Shown: positions 1 through 6,171, numbered from the stretch's first letter. The stretch is 6,171 bases of DNA from Gammaproteobacteria bacterium (GCA_023383735.1 JAHDYN010000126.1:1-6171); one strand, 5' to 3'. The notes: generated by a model from the sequence alone, not told the origin. Program-made: numbers and translations.

Positions 1-1096
1 AGCGCAGCAGGTGCTGTTCACGGTTGCTGACAAACAGGATCGCCTCGCCCTTGCGGCCGGCACGGCCAGTGCGGCCGATGCGGTGGATATAGGCCTCGGT
101 GTCGTGGGGGATATCGAAATTGACCACGTGGCTGATGCGATCCACGTCGAGGCCGCGGGCGGCGACGTCGGTGGCCACCAGGATGTCCAGGTCGCCGCTC
201 TTGAGCCGCCCGATGGTGCGCTCGCGCTGGGCCTGCGCCATGTCGCCGTTCAGCGCCGCTGCGGCAAAACCGCGTGCTTCGAGCCGCTGCGCCAGTTCGT
301 CGGTGGCGATCTTGGTGCGCGCAAAGATGATCATGCCGTCGAAGGGCTCGACTTCGAGAATGCGCGTGAGGGCATCGAGCTTCTGCATGCCACTCACCAT
401 CCAGTAGCGCTGGCGGGTGTTGGCCGCCGTCGAGGTCTTGTTCTTGATGGTGATCTCGACGGGATCCGACAGATGCTTTTTGGCGATACGGCGGATCTCG
501 GCAGGCATGGTGGCCGAGAACAGGGCGATCTGCCGGCCGGCCGGCGACTTGGTGAGCACGGCCTCCACATCATCGATGAAGCCCATGCGCAGCATCTCGT
601 CGCCCTCGTCGAGGACGAGGCAGCTGAGATTGCCGAGATCCAGCGTGCCGCGGTTAAGGTGATCGATCACCCGTCCCGGCGTGCCGACCACCACGTGCAC
701 ACCACGCCGCAGGCCGCCGAGCTGCGGGCCATAGGCCTGGCCACCGTAGATCGGCAGCACGTGAAAGCCCGGCAGATGGCGTGCATAGCGGTGGAAGGCT
801 TCGGCAACCTGTATCGCCAGCTCGCGGGTAGGCGTCAGCACCAGTGCCTGGGGACCGTAACGCCGGAGGTCGAGCCGGGCGAGGATCGGAATGGCAAAGG
901 CGGCAGTCTTGCCCGTGCCGGTTTGTGCCTGGCCGACCATGTCGCGGCCGGCAAGCAGGGGCGGAATCGTTGCCGCCTGGATCGGCGAAGGCGTTTCGTA
1001 GCCCACATCGGCCAGCGCGCGCAGCAGCGGCTCGGGGAGACCGAGTTCAAGGAAAGTGCCGGGATCAGCCGGCGGAGCAGGGGGCGAAACGGGCAT
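1..1096 (-). CDS. deaD: DeaD/CsdA-type DEAD-box ATP-dependent RNA helicase (N-terminal 365 residues; runs off left edge)
   Basis: ATP-dependent RNA helicase, cytoplasmic. In E. coli, DeaD unwinds structured RNA in ribosome assembly and mRNA decay, especially in the cold. Translating the minus strand from the ATG at 1096-1094 gives an open frame to the window edge. The helicase motifs come in order: Q motif around 15-40 (ends PSPIQ), motif I AQTGTGKT 57-64, Ia PTREL 89-93, GG 118-119, Ib TPGR 139-142, motif II DEGD 163-166, III SAT 194-196, then in RecA domain 2 IIFARTK 256-262, ATDVAARGLD 308-317 and motif VI HRIGRTGRAGR 338-348. The blocks GTLDLGNLS, EMLRMGFIDDVE and LNGDM closely match E. 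coli DeaD as I recall it, which favours DeaD over RhlE, RhlB or SrmB. The start is supported by GAGG six bases upstream. The oddity is Gly165 where DEAD has Ala. The C-terminal RNA-binding region (E. coli protein about 629 aa) lies outside the window. Confidence 0.95.
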   Translation of the reverse strand, partial: MPVSPPAPPADPGTFLELGLPEPLLRALADVGYETPSPIQAATIPPLLAGRDMVGQAQTGTGKTAAFAIPILARLDLRRYGPQALVLTPTRELAIQVAEAFHRYARHLPGFHVLPIYGGQAYGPQLGGLRRGVHVVVGTPGRVIDHLNRGTLDLGNLSCLVLDEGDEMLRMGFIDDVEAVLTKSPAGRQIALFSATMPAEIRRIAKKHLSDPVEITIKNKTSTAANTRQRYWMVSGMQKLDALTRILEVEPFDGMIIFARTKIATDELAQRLEARGFAAAALNGDMAQAQRERTIGRLKSGDLDILVATDVAARGLDVDRISHVVNFDIPHDTEAYIHRIGRTGRAGRKGEAILFVSNREQHLLR

Positions 1097-1234
1097 TGGC
1101 GGCCTCAACAGGGCGGGTTCCCGGTAGGCCGGGGCTGCGAATTGTGCCACGGCAGGCCGCGGATTTCCGCTCTGGCCCTTTCGGGCACGCATCAACATGG
1201 GGATACTGAGTCCAGGATTTTCACGGGGCTCGAG
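1097..1234. other. Divergent intergenic region between deaD and the membrane-protein gene
   Basis: These 138 bases separate two genes transcribed away from each other, so promoters for both are expected here. On the deaD side I see only the ribosome binding site and no convincing -35/-10 pair; the best -10-like hexamer is CACAAT near 1140-1145 on the minus strand, without a good -35. On the plus side there is a weak -10 candidate (listed separately). No long leader like that of E. coli deaD is evident, and no inverted repeat looks like a strong operator. Confidence 0.5.
1202..1207 (+). promoter_or_regulatory. Weak candidate -10 element for the 1235 gene
   Basis: GATACT matches the TATAAT consensus at four of six positions and lies 28 bases before the ATG at 1235, which would allow a leader of about 20 bases containing the GGGG ribosome binding site at 1225-1228. 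No good -35 hexamer stands at the right distance, so this is only a candidate. Confidence 0.2.
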
Positions 1235-1888
1235 ATGTATTCGCTGTTTGTCCTGTTGCTGGCCGTCGTCAGCCTGGCCCTCACACTCCGGGCCTTTCTG
1301 CAGTGGCAGCTGACGCGCTCGGCGATGATCCTGTTCGTGCTGCTGCCGCTGGCGGCCTTGTCGGTGGAGTTGCTGATCAGCGGTCTTGCGCGGTGGCTCG
1401 CGGCAGACCGCTCCGTCAGCGGGCTCCTTGCCATGCCCTTGCTGGTCACGCAGATCACCGTGCCGCTGTCGCTGTTCGCCCTGGCCACGCTGTGCCGTCG
1501 CGTCGGTTTTGCCTGGGCGAAGATCGACTGGGGGCACGGTGCGCTGTGCATTCTGGCCGTGCTGCTGCTGATTTACCGCTTGCCGGCCGCGCTGAAGACC
1601 AGCGGGGCGCAGTCCGCTCCGATCTCCGGCGTGGACTGGCTGGTGTTTGCGATGTACCTGGCCTGCGGATTCGGGCTGTGGCACCGGCAGCGCTGGCCCT
1701 GGCTGCTGGCCGGCATGGTGCCGGGCATGTTGCTGCTCCTGCCGTTGCCTGTCGGTGGGCCGCTTGCAGCCTGGCTGGGCAGGCTGCTGATGCTTGCGGC
1801 AATGACCGTGACGATGATGTACTTCACGCGGTTGTTTCCGGTGGTGCGGAAGGCGTCGCCAGTCGAACCCGGTGACGGGAGCGAGTAG
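1235..1888 (+). CDS. Multi-pass inner-membrane protein of unknown function
   Basis: A 217-residue, very hydrophobic protein that I do not recognise. Roughly seven hydrophobic stretches can be seen: about residues 2-20, 30-52, 62-87, 101-118, 133-149, 154-172 and 177-198. Short basic loops separate some of them (for example CRRVGF 87-92 and WHRQRW 149-154), and a hydrophilic tail follows 204. No catalytic motif, metal-binding cluster or transporter signature is visible. The frame is open far upstream because it is the shadow of deaD, so the start is chosen at ATG 1235, where hydrophobic sequence begins and GGGG sits six bases upstream. Translation upstream of this point looks like non-coding antisense. 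The next gene begins 34 bases downstream, so the two are probably co-transcribed. The high leucine content and regular membrane-protein pattern support a real gene; function cannot be assigned. Confidence 0.8.
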   Translation: MYSLFVLLLAVVSLALTLRAFLQWQLTRSAMILFVLLPLAALSVELLISGLARWLAADRSVSGLLAMPLLVTQITVPLSLFALATLCRRVGFAWAKIDWGHGALCILAVLLLIYRLPAALKTSGAQSAPISGVDWLVFAMYLACGFGLWHRQRWPWLLAGMVPGMLLLLPLPVGGPLAAWLGRLLMLAAMTVTMMYFTRLFPVVRKASPVEPGDGSE

Positions 1889-1922
1889 ATTGGCCGGCAG
1901 GTCTCGCCCGGGAGTCAGTGCC

Positions 1923-2816
1923 ATGTATCTGCGCAGCCTGTTACTGGTCATGTCCCTGTCCCTGTCCGTGCTGGCCTGCGCGCCGGGCAGGCCGGTCCTC
2001 AATCCGGAACGCTCTGCGGAGCTGGCCGGGTCGGCGCGCGAGGCTGCCACCCAGCCGGGACCGCCGCTGATGTCCGAGGCGGCAGTAAAGCCGCCCGGCA
2101 GCCGGCAGCCGGCGGCTGATCTGGCCGAACTGGCGGTGCTCTCGGCGCTGGCCAATGCCGACCGGCCGGCAGCAGACCGCGCGCGGGATGCCGCACGCCA
2201 GAGCGCCGCGGTGCTGCGCTTCTTCGGTGTGACGCCCGGCATGACGGTGCTCGACCTGTATTCCGGCGGCGGGTACTACACCGAGATCCTGTCGCGGCTG
2301 GTCGGGCCCAAGGGCCGTGTCGTGGCGCACAACAACACGCCGTATCTGCAGTTCGCCAAGGACGAGCTTGCGACCCGCTACACGGGTGGCCGCCTGCCCA
2401 ATGTCGAGCAGCTGCTTGCCGAGAACAATGCGCTCAGCCTGCCGGCCGCCACCTTCGACGTCGTGCTGATGACCGATGTCTACCACGATGTCTACCTGGT
2501 CGATGAGAAGAACGGCTGGTCGCGCATCGACGCGCCGAAGATGCTGGCGACGATCCATGCCAGCATGCGACCGGGTGCCGTGCTGGGCGTGGTGGACCAT
2601 GTGGCTGCCCCCGGGACCTCACTGGAACAGGCAGCGGCCCTGCATCGCATCGATCCGGACCGGCTCAAGCGGGATCTGCAGGCGGCCGGCTTCGTGCTCG
2701 ATGGCGAGAGCGATGTGCTGCGCAATCCGGCTGATGACGGCAGTCGGCCGGTATTCGACCCGGCCGTGCGCGGTCGTACCAACCAGGTGGTGCTCCGCTT
2801 CCGCCGGCCCCGGTAA
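1923..2816 (+). CDS. Predicted lipoprotein with class I SAM-dependent methyltransferase domain (COG4798-like)
   Basis: A 297-residue protein. Residues 1-19 look like a lipoprotein signal: R4, a hydrophobic core LLLVMSLSLS, then VLAC with the putative lipidated Cys19. Ala at +2 suggests outer-membrane sorting. A Pro/Ala-rich linker (20-80) leads to a Rossmann methyltransferase: RAARDA-like helix near 86-92, LRFFGVTPGMTVLDLYSGGG 98-117 (SAM-binding motif I), YYTEIL 118-123, a strand with VVAHN 133-137, FDVVLMTDVYHD 178-189 and the C-terminal blocks HRIDPDRLKRDLQAAGF 241-257 and LRNPADDGSRPVFDP 266-280. These late blocks match the family of exported predicted methyltransferases, COG4798, as I remember it; substrate unknown. 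Start: ATG 1923 has GGGAG eight bases upstream and gives a clean signal peptide. A GTG at 1872, overlapping the previous gene, is in frame but lacks a binding site and would bury the signal. A periplasmic SAM enzyme is puzzling because SAM is cytoplasmic. Confidence 0.88.
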   Translation: MYLRSLLLVMSLSLSVLACAPGRPVLNPERSAELAGSAREAATQPGPPLMSEAAVKPPGSRQPAADLAELAVLSALANADRPAADRARDAARQSAAVLRFFGVTPGMTVLDLYSGGGYYTEILSRLVGPKGRVVAHNNTPYLQFAKDELATRYTGGRLPNVEQLLAENNALSLPAATFDVVLMTDVYHDVYLVDEKNGWSRIDAPKMLATIHASMRPGAVLGVVDHVAAPGTSLEQAAALHRIDPDRLKRDLQAAGFVLDGESDVLRNPADDGSRPVFDPAVRGRTNQVVLRFRRPR

Positions 2817-2829
2817 ATCGCCATCGGGG

Positions 2830-2838
2830 TGCTATCCT
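2830..2838 (+). promoter_or_regulatory. Candidate extended -10 promoter for prfC
   Basis: TGCTATCCT has the TGn extension followed by TATCCT (four of six matches to TATAAT). It lies in the 32-base gap after the methyltransferase stop. No good -35 is seen 17 bases upstream (around 2810-2815), which is tolerated by extended -10 promoters. Transcription would start about 2845-2846, only a few bases before the prfC ATG at 2849. Confidence 0.45.
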
Positions 2839-2848
2839 TCGCGCCCTT

Positions 2849-4468
2849 ATGGCCGCCCCCGACAAAGCAATCGACCACTCGTCTGCCCTCGCACGGGAGG
2901 TCGGACGCCGCCGTACCTTTGCGATCATTTCGCACCCGGATGCCGGCAAGACCACGCTGACCGAGAAGTTGCTGCTGTTCGGCGGTGCGATCCAGCTTGC
3001 CGGCACGGTAAAGGCACGGCGCAGTTCGCGTCATGCCACCTCCGACTGGATGGAGGTGGAAAAACAGCGCGGAATCTCCGTCACCAGTTCGGTGATGCAG
3101 TTCGAATACGCGGGCAATACCATCAACCTGCTGGATACGCCGGGTCACGAGGATTTTTCCGAAGACACCTATCGCGTGCTGACGGCAGTCGATGCCGCGG
3201 TGATGGTCATCGATGCGGCCAAGGGCGTCGAGGCGCAGACCATCAAGCTGCTGGAGGTCTGCCGCCTGCGCAATACGCCGATCATCACCTTCGTCAACAA
3301 GATGGACCGCGAAGTGCGCGCGCCGCTTGCGCTGCTGGAGGAGATCGAGGCGGCGCTGAAGATCGAGTGTGCGCCGATCAGCTGGCCGATCGGCATGGGC
3401 AAGTCTTTCCGCGGCGTTTATCACCTGGGTCAGGACCGGCTGTTGCGCTTCACGGCCGGCGGCGAGAAGCGCACGGATGTCGAGCTGATCGAGGGTCTGG
3501 ACAACCCGAAGCTCGATGCGCTGTTTCCGGATGAAGTGGCCAGCCTGCGTGCCGATGTGGCCCTGATCCGCGATGCAAGTGTGCCCTTCGATCCGGACGA
3601 GTTCCTGGCCGGGCGGCAGTCACCGGTGTTCTTCGGTTCCGGCATCAACAACTTCGGCGTGCGTGAGGTGCTGCAGGCGCTGGTCGACTGGGCGCCGCCG
3701 CCGCAGCCGCGTGACGGCGGCACGCGGCTGGTGCAGCCAGCCGAGGAGCCCTTCAGCGGTTTCGTTTTCAAGATCCAGGCCAACATGGATCCGAAGCATC
3801 GCGACCGCATCGCCTTCTTCCGTATCTGCTCCGGTCGTTACACGCCGGGCATGAAGGCCCGCCACCTGCGCTCGGGCCGCGACATGAAGCTCGGCAACGC
3901 GCTGACCTTCATGGCCAACGAGCGGGTGACCAGCGAGGGTGCGGTGGCCGGCGACATCATCGGCATCTACAACCACGGACAGCTGCAGATCGGCGATACG
4001 CTGTCGGCCGGCGAGGCGCTGGCCTACACGGGTATCCCGTACTTTGCGCCCGAGTTGTTCCGCTCCGCCCGTTCCAAAGATCCCATGAAAAGCAAGCAGT
4101 TGCAGAAGGGTTTGCAGCAGCTGGGTGAAGAGGGCGCCATCCAGGTTTTCAGCGCCCGCCAGGGTGCGCAGATGCTGCTCGGGGCGGTCGGCCGCCTGCA
4201 GTTCGAGATCGTCGCGCACCGGCTGTCGGCCGAATACAACGTCGATGCGCTCTACGAGCCGGTGGACATCCATACCGCACGCTGGCTGACCTTTCCCGAT
4301 GAGGCGACGCGCAAGAAGTTCGAGAAGGAGGAGCTGTTCTCGCTGGCCCGCGACGTGGACGACAACCCGGTCTTTCTCGCCGCCAACAAGTACAACCTGA
4401 AGCTGACCATCGAGCGCTGGCCCACCGTCGGCTTCCATGCCACGCGCGAACACGGCCAGCGGCTGTAG
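2849..4468 (+). CDS. prfC: Peptide chain release factor 3 (RF3), complete
   Basis: Translational GTPase that recycles RF1/RF2 from the ribosome after peptide release; cytoplasmic. The 539 residues compare with 529 in E. coli RF3, the difference being mainly at the N-terminus. GTPase motifs: G1 SHPDAGKTT 28-36, switch I with GISVTSS 75-81, G3 DTPGHED 96-102, G4 NKMDRE 150-155. RF3-typical blocks follow: RRTFAIISHPDAGKTT, SDWMEVEKQRGISVTSSVMQ, APISWPIGMGK 175-185, FSGFVFKIQANMDPKHRDR 302-320 at the start of domain II, ALTFMA 351-356, FAPELFR 399-405 and SEYNV-like AEYNVDALYE 461-470 in domain III. These near-identities with the E. coli protein separate it from EF-G, TetM and LepA. The start ATG 2849 is the first that gives the family N-terminus, but no Shine-Dalgarno stands at normal spacing (GGGG at 2826-2829 is too far), consistent with a near-leaderless message. 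All key residues are present, with no frameshift. Confidence 0.98.
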   Translation: MAAPDKAIDHSSALAREVGRRRTFAIISHPDAGKTTLTEKLLLFGGAIQLAGTVKARRSSRHATSDWMEVEKQRGISVTSSVMQFEYAGNTINLLDTPGHEDFSEDTYRVLTAVDAAVMVIDAAKGVEAQTIKLLEVCRLRNTPIITFVNKMDREVRAPLALLEEIEAALKIECAPISWPIGMGKSFRGVYHLGQDRLLRFTAGGEKRTDVELIEGLDNPKLDALFPDEVASLRADVALIRDASVPFDPDEFLAGRQSPVFFGSGINNFGVREVLQALVDWAPPPQPRDGGTRLVQPAEEPFSGFVFKIQANMDPKHRDRIAFFRICSGRYTPGMKARHLRSGRDMKLGNALTFMANERVTSEGAVAGDIIGIYNHGQLQIGDTLSAGEALAYTGIPYFAPELFRSARSKDPMKSKQLQKGLQQLGEEGAIQVFSARQGAQMLLGAVGRLQFEIVAHRLSAEYNVDALYEPVDIHTARWLTFPDEATRKKFEKEELFSLARDVDDNPVFLAANKYNLKLTIERWPTVGFHATREHGQRL

Positions 4469-4498
4469 CATGGTTTCCGGCCTGCCCGCATCACCGGC

Positions 4499-5764
4499 AT
4501 GACAACCCGCCACGACAACAGCCTGAACAGGGCCTGCGACTGCCGTACGCTCGATCCGGACCGGCTGCGCGCACAGCTTGAATCCGAAGAGTCGCTGGCC
4601 GGCCTCGCCGCCGAGATCACGCGTAGCCGTCCGCACCTGTTTTCCGCGACAGCGGTGTTCATCAGCCGACAGCAGCTGGAGCGCATGACGGCGATCATCG
4701 CTGCGGTCGAGAGCGTGGTGCGGGTGCCTGCCTACCGGGCAGCAGTGCTGGCGCGCGCGCCGGAAATGGCGCGCACGGATCCCGGTCCGCGCAGCGTGTT
4801 CATGGGCTTCGATTTCCATCTGCTTCCGCACGGTCCGCAGCTCATCGAGATCAATACCAATGCCGGTGGCCCGCTGCTCAACGTGGCGCTGGCCCGTGCG
4901 CAGCAGGTCTGCTGCGCCGAAGTCGGCAGCATGCTGTGTTCACCCACCGAGCTGGAGCAGATCGACGCCGGGTTTGTCGATGCGTTCCGCCGCGACTGGA
5001 CACTGCAGCGCGGAGATGTGCCGCTGTCGCGGATTGCCATCGTCGATGACGATCCGCTGAACCAGTACCTTTACCCCGAGTTCCAGCTGTTCAGACGGCT
5101 GTTCCGCAGCCATGGCATCGATGCAGTGATCGCCGACGCCGCGGCACTCGAATGGCGCGAGGGCCGCCTGTGGCATGCCGGTCAGCCCATCGATCTGGTC
5201 TACAACCGGCTGGTCGATTTCTATCTCGAGGCGCCATCGCACGCCGCGTTGCGCGAGGCCTATGTGGCCGGTGGCGTCGTGTTGACGCCGCACCCCCATG
5301 CGCACGCGCTGTATGCCGACAAGCGCAATCTCGTCCTGTTGAGTGCTCCCGGGACGCTCGAGCAACTGGGCGTTGCGCCCTCACTCCGTGCCGAGCTCCG
5401 CTCCGGCATTCCGCCCACGGTCAGCGTGAGCCCGGAGCGCAGCGAAGAGCTGTGGGGCCGGCGCCGCCAGCTGTTTTTCAAGCCCGCACGCGGCTATGGC
5501 AGCAAGGCCGCCTACCGGGGCGACAAGCTCACCCGGCGCGTCTGGGAGGAAATCCTCGCGGCGGACTATGTGGCGCAGGAGATCGCGCCGGCCAGCGAGC
5601 GCCTCGTGCGGCTGGACGATGCCCGCACCGATCTCAAGTTCGATATCCGCGCCTTTGTCTACGACGGCGGCATCCAGCTGCTGGCGGCACGGTTGTATGC
5701 CGGCCAGACCACCAATTTCCGCACGCCAGGTGGCGGCTTTGCCCCGGTGTTCATCGCACCCTAG
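4499..5764 (+). CDS. Uncharacterised circularly permuted ATP-grasp family protein
   Basis: A 421-residue protein with no signal peptide or membrane segment, probably a cytoplasmic ATP-dependent ligase of unknown substrate. The ATP-grasp elements are present but reordered. The metal-binding strand that normally closes the domain comes early: GFDFHLLPHGPQLIEINTNA 103-122, with E117-x-N119. The ATP-binding part comes late: LFFKPARGYGSKAAYRG 325-341 (K328), YVAQEIAP 357-364 (the adenine-contacting strand), then FDIRAFVYDG 381-390, ARLY 397-400 and TNFRTPGGGF 405-414, after which the protein ends. The middle (about 175-300) has a Rossmann-like pre-ATP-grasp look: IAIVDDDP 179-186, IDLVYNRLVDFYLE 231-244, TPHPHAHALYADKRN 263-277. 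Glutathionylspermidine synthase and the CP_ATPgrasp families show comparable permutation; I cannot assign this one to either. ATG 4499 lacks a clear Shine-Dalgarno and follows prfC by 30 bases, so it is probably expressed by read-through or coupling. Confidence 0.85.
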   Translation: MTTRHDNSLNRACDCRTLDPDRLRAQLESEESLAGLAAEITRSRPHLFSATAVFISRQQLERMTAIIAAVESVVRVPAYRAAVLARAPEMARTDPGPRSVFMGFDFHLLPHGPQLIEINTNAGGPLLNVALARAQQVCCAEVGSMLCSPTELEQIDAGFVDAFRRDWTLQRGDVPLSRIAIVDDDPLNQYLYPEFQLFRRLFRSHGIDAVIADAAALEWREGRLWHAGQPIDLVYNRLVDFYLEAPSHAALREAYVAGGVVLTPHPHAHALYADKRNLVLLSAPGTLEQLGVAPSLRAELRSGIPPTVSVSPERSEELWGRRRQLFFKPARGYGSKAAYRGDKLTRRVWEEILAADYVAQEIAPASERLVRLDDARTDLKFDIRAFVYDGGIQLLAARLYAGQTTNFRTPGGGFAPVFIAP

Positions 5765-5774
5765 GCAGTGCGGG

Positions 5775-5794
5775 GCCGCCGCGAGGGCGGCGGC
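5775..5794. terminator. Perfect 8-bp GC hairpin between convergent genes, probable bidirectional terminator
   Basis: GCCGCCGC (5775-5782) pairs without mismatch with GCGGCGGC (5787-5794) around a four-base loop GAGG. It begins 11 bases after the stop of the ATP-grasp gene and abuts the stop codon of the minus-strand gene at 5797-5795. No T-tract follows in either direction, so it is not a classic intrinsic terminator. Its place between converging genes suggests it stops transcription or protects 3' ends from both sides. Confidence 0.5.
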
Positions 5795-6171
5795 TCAGCG
5801 CGAGGCGCGGTTGCGGAGCAGCGGTACCGCTTCGAGTGCCCAGTTGCCGGTGACGCGCCGGGCCGGGCTCGGAATGGCAAAGCCCGTGTCCTTGCCGTTG
5901 CGCCGGCTGAACTCGTCCCAGTCGATCCGCCAGCCCCGTTCGTCGAACTTCGCCAGCCATTCGCGGTAGCTGACCACGGCCTTGTCGGAGGGCGTGAGCA
6001 CTTCCCGGATGTTGCTGGTGGGTGTGCGCGGCGGATACACATCGACCAGGATCTCGATGTCCTGCTTGGCGATGACCTTGTTGCGGGCGTGGATCGGGCC
6101 ATCGTGCTCGGCGCCGAGCATGAAGTTGCGCATGTTCAGGAAGAAGATCCGCGTCCTGGCCTGGTCGACCG
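5795..6171 (-). CDS. Probable Rieske-type aromatic-ring oxygenase alpha subunit, C-terminal 124 residues (runs off right edge)
   Basis: The minus-strand frame stays open to the window edge, and an ATG at 6133 is internal: the 12 codons before it (VDQARTRIFFLN) continue the same protein sense, and no ribosome binding site precedes it. The fragment carries blocks that I associate with the C-terminal end of Rieske (2Fe-2S) oxygenases of the phenylpropionate/vanillate-demethylase type: TRIFFLNMRNF, an acidic/HARNK helix, VIAKQDIEILVDVYPPRTP, EVLTPSDKAVVSYREWL and FDERGWRIDWDEF. In such enzymes the substrate-binding domain ends with a helix leading to a C-terminal YR-W segment like this one. The Rieske cluster (CxH, CxxH) and the mononuclear iron ligands would lie upstream, beyond position 6171, so the assignment cannot be confirmed here. 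If correct, it hydroxylates or demethylates an aromatic or steroid-like substrate using a separate reductase. The TGA stop touches the hairpin at 5775-5794. Confidence 0.65.
   Translation of the reverse strand, partial: VDQARTRIFFLNMRNFMLGAEHDGPIHARNKVIAKQDIEILVDVYPPRTPTSNIREVLTPSDKAVVSYREWLAKFDERGWRIDWDEFSRRNGKDTGFAIPSPARRVTGNWALEAVPLLRNRASR

Noticed and set aside
531..544. CCGGCCGGCCGG palindromic run as a possible regulatory repeat
   Set aside because: It lies inside deaD, encoding SPAGRQ, and follows from GC-rich codons; no second copy with meaningful placement was seen.
11..1234. Long plus-strand open frame that runs into the membrane-protein gene
   Set aside because: It is the antisense shadow of deaD: the minus strand carries all helicase motifs in order, and the plus-strand translation has no recognisable domain until the hydrophobic protein starts at 1235.
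1872..1922. GTG at 1872 as the start of the methyltransferase lipoprotein
   Set aside because: No ribosome binding site, overlap with the previous gene, and 17 extra residues that would displace the N-terminal signal; ATG 1923 has GGGAG at good spacing.
2492..3424. 310-codon minus-strand open frame opposite the methyltransferase and prfC
   Set aside because: It crosses two genes and a promoter candidate, and its translation resembles no protein family; shadow of GC-rich coding sequence.
3620..4831. 403-codon minus-strand open frame across prfC and the ATP-grasp gene
   Set aside because: It spans two well-supported plus-strand genes and their spacer, is His/Arg/Ala-rich without a domain, and is expected from the high GC content.
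6131..6133. ATG at 6133 as the start of the minus-strand gene at the right edge
   Set aside because: The frame continues upstream to the window edge with protein-like sequence matching the same family, and no ribosome binding site precedes the ATG.

Overview
The window is high-GC bacterial chromosomal DNA, dense with genes on both strands. The best-recognised proteins, a DeaD-type RNA helicase and peptide release factor 3, resemble their gammaproteobacterial counterparts as I remember them. The strong G/C preference at third codon positions and the Rieske oxygenase at the right edge would fit an environmental, metabolically versatile gammaproteobacterium. This placement is an inference from remembered families; no search was run.

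Layout, left to right. (1) Positions 1-1096, minus strand: the first 365 residues of a DeaD/CsdA-type DEAD-box helicase, whose C-terminus lies beyond the left edge. Its motif II reads DEGD, not DEAD. (2) A 138-base divergent intergenic region follows. (3) Positions 1235-1888, plus: a 217-residue multi-pass membrane protein of unknown function. (4) Positions 1923-2816, plus: a predicted lipoprotein with a class I SAM-methyltransferase domain of the COG4798 type. (5) A 32-base gap holds a candidate extended -10 promoter that would give prfC a near-leaderless mRNA. (6) Positions 2849-4468, plus: prfC, complete. (7) Positions 4499-5764, plus: an uncharacterised 421-residue protein that reads as a circularly permuted ATP-grasp enzyme. 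(8) A perfect 8-bp GC hairpin fills most of the gap between convergent genes. (9) Positions 5795-6171, minus: the C-terminal 124 residues of a probable Rieske-type aromatic-ring oxygenase.

The four plus-strand genes have short gaps (34, 32 and 30 bases) and could be co-transcribed from the divergent region, with a second promoter before prfC. Two housekeeping RNA/translation genes (deaD, prfC) flank proteins with no obvious link to them, so I see conserved neighbours rather than a pathway. I see no mobile element, CRISPR array, tRNA or rRNA. The most interesting item is the permuted ATP-grasp protein, followed by the exported methyltransferase and the DEGD helicase.
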